This document shows positions 1 through 5,647 of a stretch of DNA of 9,548 nt, in pieces. A program made the position numbers and the translations under genes. Each line of letters begins with the position of its first letter. The stretch's first letter is position 1. Origin of the DNA: an uncultured Bacteroidales bacterium (GTDB lineage: Bacteria; Bacteroidota; Bacteroidia; Bacteroidales; Paludibacteraceae); NCBI GenBank assembly GCA_900321775.1, contig ONXE01000152.1, positions 1 to 9,548 of the forward strand, in the 5' to 3' direction. The notes under the pieces are model-generated. The model was not told the DNA's origin. It ran no database searches and saw only the letters and a program-made list of their open reading frames with translations.

Positions 1-32
1 CGCGTGGCACGATAATTGAAGAATAAAAAAAC
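1..32. other. Leader before mlaE; no gene readable
   Basis: This short stretch could hold the last codons of an upstream gene. All three forward frames close here (TAA at 13-15, TGA at 17-19, TAA at 24-26), so an upstream + strand gene could end at any of them and nothing identifies it. The run of A at 26-31 just before the ATG at 33 is the kind of AT-rich leader common in Bacteroidota, which often lack a Shine-Dalgarno sequence. I see no promoter match. Confidence 0.4.
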
Positions 33-773
33 ATGAAGATTTTACAACATATCGGCGAGTACGTGCTACTGATGTGGCGGACGTTCCGTATGCCGGACCG
101 GCAGAGGATGTTCTGGCGTCAGTATGCCTTCGAGCTGGACAAACAAGGCACACAGTCAGTGCCCATCGACCTGATCATCTCCATCTTCATCGGCGCCATC
201 ATGACGCTGCAAATCAAGTTGGATATGGAGAATCCGCTTCTGCCGCGCTACACCGTAGGTGTGGTCACGCGAGACACGATGCTCCTCGAGTTCTCCAGCA
301 CCATCCTCTGCCTCATCCTGGCAGGCAAAGTGGGATCGAACATCGCCTCCGAGATAGGCACAATGCGCATCACCGAGCAGATAGATGCCATGGAGATGAT
401 GGGCGTCAACTCTGCCAACTACCTGATTCTGCCCAAGATCACGGCCTTCATCACGATGATGCCTATCCTGGTAATTTTCTCCGTAGCATCGGCTCTGATT
501 GGTGGCTACCTGATGGCACTGTTGGGAGGAGTGCTCACCGTGGACGAGTATGTCTATGGCATCACCTACGCCTTCATCGAGTTCCACGTACCCTACGCCA
601 TTATCAAGTCCATGATCTTCGGCTTCGTCATCACCAGCGTCAGCGCCTATTACGGCTACACAACCCGCGGCGGCGCACTCGAGGTGGGCAAGGCCTCAAC
701 CAACGCAGTAGTTAACTCGAGCGTGATTATCCTCTTCCTGGATATTTTCCTCACCAAACTGATGTTGTCATGA
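33..773 (+). CDS. mlaE: MlaE-family ABC transporter permease
   Basis: Inner-membrane permease of an MCE/Mla-type ABC transporter, a family that moves phospholipids between the inner membrane and the outer membrane or periplasm. The protein is 246 aa, close to the usual MlaE length (about 250-260). Hydrophobic segments are visible at about residues 45-61, 84-98, 132-168, 186-206 and 227-245. The best marker is the family core at residues 97-124 (AGKVGSNIASEIGTMRITEQ onward, ending DAMEMMG), which matches the conserved MlaE cytoplasmic coupling region. The ATG at 33 is the first in frame and gives the normal short amphipathic N-terminus. The stop TGA (771-773) overlaps the ATG of the following ATPase gene, so the two should be made together in fixed ratio. 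The family call is firm. The substrate is inferred from the family, and a related lipid transporter is possible. Confidence 0.9.
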   Translation: MKILQHIGEYVLLMWRTFRMPDRQRMFWRQYAFELDKQGTQSVPIDLIISIFIGAIMTLQIKLDMENPLLPRYTVGVVTRDTMLLEFSSTILCLILAGKVGSNIASEIGTMRITEQIDAMEMMGVNSANYLILPKITAFITMMPILVIFSVASALIGGYLMALLGGVLTVDEYVYGITYAFIEFHVPYAIIKSMIFGFVITSVSAYYGYTTRGGALEVGKASTNAVVNSSVIILFLDIFLTKLMLS

Positions 774-1537
774 TAGCAGTGAAGAACGTACATAAGAGTT
801 TTGACGGGCATGTAGTCCTGAACAACATCTCGGCGGAGATGCACGACGGTCATTGCAACATGATTATCGGCCAGTCCGGCTCGGGCAAAACGGTGCTGAT
901 GAAATCCATCATCGGCCTGCATACTATCGACTCCGGACGCATCGAGTACGACGGACGGAACCTGCCGGACATGAAGGAACAAGAGATTAGGCTCCTTCGT
1001 CGGGAAGTGGGTATGCTCTTCCAGGGCTCCGCACTTTTCGACAGCCAGTCCGTCCTCCAGAACGTGATGTTCCCGCTGGAGATGTGGTCCGCCATGACGC
1101 GCAAAGAGATGGAGGACCGAGCCAAGTTCTGCCTCAGCCGTGTAAACATCCAGGAAACAGCGTGGAACCTGATGCCAGCAGAGATTTCCGGAGGCATGCA
1201 GAAACGCGTCGCCATAGCACGAGCCATCGCCCTCAACCCCAAATACCTCTTCTGCGACGAGCCCAACTCCGGACTCGACCCCAACACCAGTCTCGTCATC
1301 GATAAACTGATTCACGAGATCACGCAGGAGTACAACATCTGCACGGTCATCAACTCGCACGACATGAACTCCATCATGGAGATTGGCGACAACATCATCT
1401 TCCTCAAGCTCGGACAAATGGTCTGGAACGGCAACAAAGACACCATCTTCCACGCCAACAACGCCGACCTCGACGATTTTGTCTTCGCCAGCAACCTGTT
1501 CAAGAAAGTCAAGGCCGCGCACAACGAAAAGCAATAA
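770..1537 (+). CDS. mlaF: MlaF-family ABC transporter ATP-binding protein
   Basis: Cytoplasmic ATPase that powers the permease encoded just upstream. The protein is 255 aa, a normal single-domain ABC ATPase. Visible in order are Walker A GQSGSGKT (34-41), the Q-loop glutamine in MLFQGSALFD (Q85), the ABC signature SGGMQKRVAIARA (140-152), Walker B YLFCDEP (159-165) with catalytic E164, the D-loop SGLDP (167-171) and the switch histidine H197 in NSHDM. The GMLFQGSALFDSQSV wording after the Q-loop is typical of the MlaF/Ttg2A branch. Start ATG 770 overlaps the mlaE stop by 4 bp, which suggests translational coupling. In proteobacteria the permease and ATPase genes are followed by mlaD (an MCE-domain protein); here an unrelated secreted protein follows after 35 bp. 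No key residue is missing. Confidence 0.92.
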   Translation: MIAVKNVHKSFDGHVVLNNISAEMHDGHCNMIIGQSGSGKTVLMKSIIGLHTIDSGRIEYDGRNLPDMKEQEIRLLRREVGMLFQGSALFDSQSVLQNVMFPLEMWSAMTRKEMEDRAKFCLSRVNIQETAWNLMPAEISGGMQKRVAIARAIALNPKYLFCDEPNSGLDPNTSLVIDKLIHEITQEYNICTVINSHDMNSIMEIGDNIIFLKLGQMVWNGNKDTIFHANNADLDDFVFASNLFKKVKAAHNEKQ

Positions 1538-1572
1538 ACTACAAGCCCAATTGGGCTAATAATTAATGGATT
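1538..1572 (+). promoter_or_regulatory. Short spacer with perfect 14-bp palindrome
   Basis: The 35-bp gap between mlaF and the first gene of the protease array contains AGCCCAATTGGGCT at 1544-1557, a perfect inverted repeat. As RNA it could form a 5-bp stem with an AATT loop, followed by AT-rich sequence (1558-1568) but no run of T, so it is a poor intrinsic terminator. As DNA it has the dyad symmetry of a protein-binding site. I see no clear Bacteroides-type promoter (TTTG near -33, TAnnTTTG near -7) in the gap. It is the only real break between the mla pair and the protease run, so a transcript boundary here is plausible but unproven. Confidence 0.4.
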
Positions 1573-1932
1573 ATGAAAAAGAGTTTGATTATATTGAGTT
1601 TAACACTCCTGAGCCTCGCAGCATGGGCTGTTCCCGCCAACCCGCGACCTATGGAGTATGTACAGCCTAACGGCGACACCATCGTCATTCGCCTGGTCGG
1701 AGACGAGCATTTCCACTTCACCACAACCGTGGACGGCGTGCTTATTGCCAAGAACGACAAGGGCTATTACTGCTACGCCAAATGGCAGGAAATCAAGGAG
1801 GACGGCCAGACGTACCGCGTGGCCAAGCCTACCTGCCGCAAAGCACGCAATGCCGCCAAGCGCAGCAAATGCGAACAGCGCTGGATTGCACGTCAACAGG
1901 CCAAAGCAGCCAAAAAACAAGCCAAGAAATGA
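1573..1932 (+). CDS. Secreted stand-alone M6-type propeptide-like protein
   Basis: A 119-aa protein that looks like the front of an M6 metalloprotease with no catalytic domain. A signal peptide covers residues 1-19 (hydrophobic core, AWA before the cut), and the mature chain begins VPANPRP. The region QPNGDTIVIRLVGDEHFHF (about 31-49) followed by TTTVDGVLIAKNDKGYYCYA matches the start of both the 3499 and 5644 proteases (VPASPKP / VPAKPGP, then DG-T, then GDEF-HY, then a DG). The last 35 or so residues are basic and helix-prone (RKARNAAKRS, ending QAKAAKKQAKK), like the arginine-rich linker that precedes the catalytic domain in relatives. There is no HExxH motif. The stop TGA (1930-1932) overlaps the ATG of the next protease gene (1929), so the two are coupled. 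By inference it may act in trans on that protease as a chaperone or inhibitor. Alternatively it is the remnant of a protease gene that lost its 3' part. Confidence 0.75.
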   Translation: MKKSLIILSLTLLSLAAWAVPANPRPMEYVQPNGDTIVIRLVGDEHFHFTTTVDGVLIAKNDKGYYCYAKWQEIKEDGQTYRVAKPTCRKARNAAKRSKCEQRWIARQQAKAAKKQAKK

Positions 1933-3497
1933 AGAAAATACTGAACATACTCATTGCGTGTCTCTGCTCCTGCTGGAGTTTTGCAGCACCATCGCACCCC
2001 ATGCTCCGCGATTCCGTGGAAATAGACCCCATTGTCACACAGTTCCGAAGCACGATGTACGATGAACCCGCACGCACGCCCGGAGTCAGGAACCTGGCGC
2101 CGAGAGGACTCGTCATTCTCGTCAACTTCCTGGATGTACATTTCCGCGACATCAACACCGTGGCAGACATGGATTCGATGTTGAACGGCCACAATTACAA
2201 CTACTACAAGTCCTACGGCTCGGCCAAACGCTACTTCGAGGACCAATCCCTCGGCCAATACTCGCCCGTCTTCGACGTAGTCGGACCGATTCAGCTGCCC
2301 GACAGCCTGAGTTACTACGGTCGTAACCTCAGCAACAGACGAGGCACCGACGCCAAAGCTCCCGACATGGTCCTCAAAGCCTGTTCCATCGCCAGCCAAT
2401 TGCCCGGCGTCGATCTTTCGCTTTATGACACCGACAACAACGGCGACCTCGACATCGTGTACGTCATCTATGCCGGTTACGGCGAGAGCGACAGCCACAT
2501 CGACAACTACATCTGGCCTGCCAGTTGGACTATGCCCAGCGCAGTAGCTACCGGCAAGACCTCCCTTCCTTCCGGGTCGCCCGCCAGCGCTTATACCTTC
2601 CAGGGAAAGCGAATCATGTACTTTGCCTACAGTCCCGAGCTGAACTACTACAACACCATCATCCGCCCAACCCCGGGGTACAGCGACAGTATCCCCCTTC
2701 GGTCCGGAATAGGCTTGTTCTGCCACGAGTTCAGCCACGTACTCGGCCTGCCCGACTACTACGACACAACCAACGGCATCAACTATAATCAGTTCCTCAC
2801 GCCCGGCAACTGGGATGTGATGGACGTAGGCCTGTACAACTGCGACGGGTATGTGCCCGCAGCCTATTCTATCCACGAGCGCTGGTGGATGGGTTGGGAC
2901 ACACCCACTCTGCTCAACGACTCGATGAACGTCACCATGGCTGCGGACCATCAGTCAGCCTATTACATCACGCGCGACGGCAGTTCTGCCCTAAGCACCA
3001 CGCCGGATACGGTGTATTATCTGGAAAACCGCCAGTGGGCCAACTGGGACCAAGGCCTGCCCGGGCACGGACTGTACGTGCTCCGCGTCGTGTATAATGC
3101 AAGTGTCTGGTCAAGCAATTCACCTAACAACACCGGCGGAGCTCCGCGGTATATCCACATCCCCGCGGACAGCACCTACACGTACAACTCGCGCACTGGC
3201 ATTCAGGGCGATGACGGCGACCCCTTCCCCGGCACAGCCAACGTCACCGCATGCACGCTCTTCCCGAACTACCCCATCACCGACATCACCGAGACCGACG
3301 GACTCATCTCGTTTAAGTTCATGGGCGGCACACAGGGCGAGGCACTGCTGCCTGCCAACGAAGCCGAAGAAGGCGCTGTAACAGCCGTTTACAGCCTTAC
3401 AGGCACATACATGGGCCAAGGCACGCAAGCATTGCCTGCAGGCATCTACCTTGTGCGCCGGAGCACAGGAAAAACACAGAAAATAATTGTTCGATAA
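1929..3497 (+). CDS. Secreted M6-family metalloprotease lacking the usual propeptide
   Basis: Predicted secreted zinc metalloprotease of the M6 (immune inhibitor A-like) family, 522 aa. The open frame extends upstream to 1782, but ATG 1929 is chosen because it opens a signal peptide (MKKILNILIACLCSCWSFA, cut near residue 19) and overlaps the previous stop by 4 bp. After the signal only about 40 residues precede the catalytic start APRGLVILVNF (about 58-68); the GDE-type propeptide of its paralogues is absent and lies instead in the preceding gene. Seen in order are an EF-hand-like loop DTDNNGDLD (167-175) leading into VYVIYAGYGE, the zinc motif HEFSH (266-270) within HEFSHVLGLPDYYDT, and WDVM with M298 as a likely Met-turn. 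The C-terminal 35 or so residues (VYSLTGTYMGQG, then LPAGIYLVR, then KIIVR) resemble a T9SS type A sorting tail. Activity looks intact. The substrate is unknown. Confidence 0.88.
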   Translation: MKKILNILIACLCSCWSFAAPSHPMLRDSVEIDPIVTQFRSTMYDEPARTPGVRNLAPRGLVILVNFLDVHFRDINTVADMDSMLNGHNYNYYKSYGSAKRYFEDQSLGQYSPVFDVVGPIQLPDSLSYYGRNLSNRRGTDAKAPDMVLKACSIASQLPGVDLSLYDTDNNGDLDIVYVIYAGYGESDSHIDNYIWPASWTMPSAVATGKTSLPSGSPASAYTFQGKRIMYFAYSPELNYYNTIIRPTPGYSDSIPLRSGIGLFCHEFSHVLGLPDYYDTTNGINYNQFLTPGNWDVMDVGLYNCDGYVPAAYSIHERWWMGWDTPTLLNDSMNVTMAADHQSAYYITRDGSSALSTTPDTVYYLENRQWANWDQGLPGHGLYVLRVVYNASVWSSNSPNNTGGAPRYIHIPADSTYTYNSRTGIQGDDGDPFPGTANVTACTLFPNYPITDITETDGLISFKFMGGTQGEALLPANEAEEGAVTAVYSLTGTYMGQGTQALPAGIYLVRRSTGKTQKIIVR

Positions 3498-3498
3498 T

Positions 3499-5169
3499 AT
3501 GAAGAGAGGTTTTTTGCTTAGCGCCTTTGTTTGCGCTATACAATTGGGGTTATTGGCAGTCCCTGCATCACCAAAGCCGACGGCTTTCACACAACCCGAC
3601 GGCACACAAATCATACTCACGATGCACGGAGACGAGTTTTATCACTACCTGACCAACGAACAGGGCGAGGTGGTGGAGAAAGACGCGGACGGATTCTATC
3701 GTCCCACGGAACGACTCTCGCACCGCGAGTTCCTGCAGCGCAGAAGTGCGGCCAAACAGCTGCGTGAAGCGGCCACTGGACAAAAACGCGTTGGCGGCTA
3801 CACTCCCGCACCGCGAGGCATAGTGGTCATTGTCGAGTTCTCCGACTTCTCCTGCATTCCCGCTACAACGCAGGAGAGCATGAACGAGATGTGCAATGGC
3901 GACAACTACACTTACGGTGGAGCCTACGGTTCCGCCCGGAAATATTTCCTCGACCAGTCGAACAACACCTATGCGCCCGTTTTTGACGTATATGGCCCCA
4001 TCCGCGTCTCTCGTACGCGCGCATACTACGGGCAAAACGACGATTATAATTTTGACGCACACCCCGAAGAGGCTGTGGCTGAGGCATGTATCATCGTCCA
4101 CGACTCGCTCGGAGCCGACTTCTCGCTCTATGATTCGGACAACGATGGCGAGATCGACTTCGTCTATATGATTTACGCAGGCAACGGCGAGAACATAACC
4201 GGGCAACCGTCATATCTTATCTGGCCGCATCAGGGCTACGCATGGAACACCCAAACATTCCTCGACGGCAAACGCCTGAACAAGTACGCCTGCTCGTCGG
4301 AACTGGAGGACAATAGTACGACGCAACGTTGCGGCATTGGCACTCTCTGCCACGAGTTCAGCCATGTTCTCGGGCAGCCCGACTACTACGACACTAAGTA
4401 CGGAACCAACTACAGCGAAGCACTCATCCCCGGCGAATGGGATATCATGTCTTCCGGCAGCTATAACGACGGCAGCCGCCGACCCGCCAACTACTCCGTC
4501 TTCGAGAAATACCAGTTCGGCTGGATTACTCCTACCAACCTCAACCGCACGCAGGACATCACCATGGAGGCCTCCAAAGACTACTTCTACGCCTCGCCGG
4601 ATGGCAACAACAAGCCCTACAACACCCCTGATACGGTGTACTATTTCGAGAACAGACAGAAAACAGGCTGGGACCAAGGCCTGCCCGGACACTGGCGCGT
4701 CGTTTACGACGAGGACGCATGGAGCAGTAACGAGCCCAACAACGAGCCGTACAAGCCCCGCTGTATGTTCATTCCCGCAGACGGCACATACCTCTATGGA
4801 GGCGACTCCGGCGACCCCTACCCGGGTACGCGACGCGTCACCGAGTTCCAGGTGCCCAACTCCATCTACTCCATCAGCCAGATCTTCGAGACTGCCGGAA
4901 AGATTCAGTTCCACTTCGTCGCTGGCTGTGACGGCTATATAGCAGACATCACCGCTTCGCACGTACATATCACCACGCCGCAGGAAAGCGTCTGCTACCC
5001 CGCCAACCAACCTTTCTCCATGACTGTCTTGCCTGCCAAGAACTACCAACTCACAGAACAACGTCTTCACCATCCCCGCCCTCACAGGCGACCTGATGGT
5101 AGAGATCAAGGCGGAGAAGATTCCGTTCGACTACGACCACTGCATGTACTTCTTCTGGCAGCCCAATGA
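3499..5169 (+). CDS. M6-family metalloprotease, 5' part of a frame-broken gene
   Basis: Start ATG 3499 lies 1 nt after the previous stop and opens a signal peptide (residues 1-20, cut before VPASPKP); an in-frame TTG at 3487 is less likely. Next come the propeptide (DGTQIILTMHGDEFYHY), a basic linker and catalytic start APRGIVVIVEF. The calcium-type loop DSDNDGEID is at 212-220, zinc motif HEFSH at 285-289 within HEFSHVLGQPDYYDT, and Met-turn candidate M317 in WDIM. At about residue 398 the conserved strand seen as GHGLYVLRVVY in the upstream paralogue is GHWRVVY, a 12-bp in-frame loss. Past about residue 477 a second domain starts (DITASHVHITTP, then NQPFSMTVLPAKNYQL), but the frame fails near 5050-5060. 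The last 40 or so residues up to TGA 5167-5169 are out of frame and low-complexity (HHPRPHRRPDG). The whole original gene would run 3499-5647 (about 716 aa). Probably a pseudogene, or a protease secreted without its sorting tail. Confidence 0.85.
   Translation: MKRGFLLSAFVCAIQLGLLAVPASPKPTAFTQPDGTQIILTMHGDEFYHYLTNEQGEVVEKDADGFYRPTERLSHREFLQRRSAAKQLREAATGQKRVGGYTPAPRGIVVIVEFSDFSCIPATTQESMNEMCNGDNYTYGGAYGSARKYFLDQSNNTYAPVFDVYGPIRVSRTRAYYGQNDDYNFDAHPEEAVAEACIIVHDSLGADFSLYDSDNDGEIDFVYMIYAGNGENITGQPSYLIWPHQGYAWNTQTFLDGKRLNKYACSSELEDNSTTQRCGIGTLCHEFSHVLGQPDYYDTKYGTNYSEALIPGEWDIMSSGSYNDGSRRPANYSVFEKYQFGWITPTNLNRTQDITMEASKDYFYASPDGNNKPYNTPDTVYYFENRQKTGWDQGLPGHWRVVYDEDAWSSNEPNNEPYKPRCMFIPADGTYLYGGDSGDPYPGTRRVTEFQVPNSIYSISQIFETAGKIQFHFVAGCDGYIADITASHVHITTPQESVCYPANQPFSMTVLPAKNYQLTEQRLHHPRPHRRPDGRDQGGEDSVRLRPLHVLLLAAQ
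5024..5095 (+). other. Frame lesion in the second M6 gene
   Basis: Upstream, the frame of the 3499 gene reads sensibly to NYQL (5041-5052). Downstream, the next frame reads sensibly from about 5057 (NNVFTIPALTGDL). That second frame is closed by TGA at 5021-5023, so the switch lies between 5024 and about 5060. The span 3499-5647 is 2149 nt, one more than a multiple of three. Ig-like modules of this kind usually have a dozen or more residues between the 'Y-L' strand and the 'IPALTGD' strand, and only a few remain here. A deletion of some tens of bases is therefore as likely as a single-base change. Confidence 0.75.
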
Positions 5170-5647
5170 ACCCGTCCAGGGCAACGTGCTCCTCGTGGAC
5201 GACATCAACTGGACCCTGAACGTAACCGGCAGTACCTATCGCGGATTCGACACCTCCGGCAAAGACCGAGGTGCGCAATTCGGTAGCCGCAGCACCGCCC
5301 CACAATATGTACAGTTCCTTACCAACGACATGAGCAACTGCCTGATAACGCAAGTCTGCATCGTGGCCTGTCAGGCCGAAGGCGGCTCGGGGTATGTGGC
5401 CGTTGTGCTGGATGACGAATGGCTCGGCAACAAAGCGCTGTATATCAAGAAGATTTTCATTCATTTCGCTGAAGAAACCGAGAACCCCGAGGGCCTGGAG
5501 CAGGTCAAAGCCGCACAGCCGCAAGGACCCGTCATCGGCATTTACAGCGTAACAGGACAATATTTGGGTGTGCGTCTCGAGACGCTGGATAGAGGACTCT
5601 ACCTCGTTCATCACACCGACGGAACAGAAAAAGTTTTAGTACAATGA
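5096..5647 (+). CDS. 3' part of the frame-broken M6 gene: beta-sandwich domain and sorting tail
   Basis: This frame continues the disrupted protease gene. It is readable from 5024 and has its first ATG at 5096, giving 183 aa, but that ATG is probably internal (LTGDLMVEIKAEK) and no signal peptide follows it. Seen in order are the end of an Ig-like module, then a domain with DDINWTLNVTGSTYRGFD, then GAQFGSRSTAPQYVQF, then ITQVCIVACQAEGGSGYVAV. That pattern recurs in Bacteroidales surface proteins as a jelly-roll or carbohydrate-binding-like fold (recognised by eye, function unassigned). The end, PVIGIYSVTGQYLG then LDRGLYLVHH then KVLVQ, is a T9SS type A-like sorting tail. Neither neighbouring paralogue carries the two extra domains. 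The stop TGA overlaps the next ATG (5644) by 4 bp. Without a signal peptide this fragment cannot be secreted alone, so it is best read as the stranded 3' end of a broken gene. Confidence 0.75.
   Translation: MVEIKAEKIPFDYDHCMYFFWQPNEPVQGNVLLVDDINWTLNVTGSTYRGFDTSGKDRGAQFGSRSTAPQYVQFLTNDMSNCLITQVCIVACQAEGGSGYVAVVLDDEWLGNKALYIKKIFIHFAEETENPEGLEQVKAAQPQGPVIGIYSVTGQYLGVRLETLDRGLYLVHHTDGTEKVLVQ

Noticed and set aside
1538..1572. Intrinsic terminator after mlaF
   Set aside because: The palindrome gives only a 5-bp stem and is followed by mixed A/T rather than a T run, so termination is not supported.
1929..1985. Lipoprotein signal (LIAC at residues 8-11 of the 1929 protease)
   Set aside because: The cysteine would follow only ten residues, too short for a normal lipoprotein signal, and a good signal peptidase I site (SFA before APSHP) follows. 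The sorting-type tail also argues for a soluble mature protein.
1893..2951. A 352-aa minus-strand open frame, and similar ones at 4210-5109, 656-1534 and 7308-8162
   Set aside because: All lie opposite well-supported genes, are valine/aspartate-rich in the manner of antisense translations, and show no domain or start context.
1573..3497. A simple frameshift splitting one M6 gene into the 1573 and 1929 genes
   Set aside because: The 1929 frame opens with its own full signal peptide at the overlap, and joining the frames would put a hydrophobic signal in the middle of a chain. A plain indel does not explain that.
3487..3498. TTG start at 3487 for the second protease, and TTG 8071 for lptB
   Set aside because: In each case an ATG a few codons later (3499, 8080) begins the expected N-terminus 1 nt after the previous stop; the TTG versions only add residues from the preceding gene's end.
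5024..5095. Programmed ribosomal frameshifting at the break in the second protease
   Set aside because: I see no slippery heptamer, shift-prone rare-codon context or obvious stimulatory hairpin, and the Ig-like module seems to be missing residues, which fits a deletion better.
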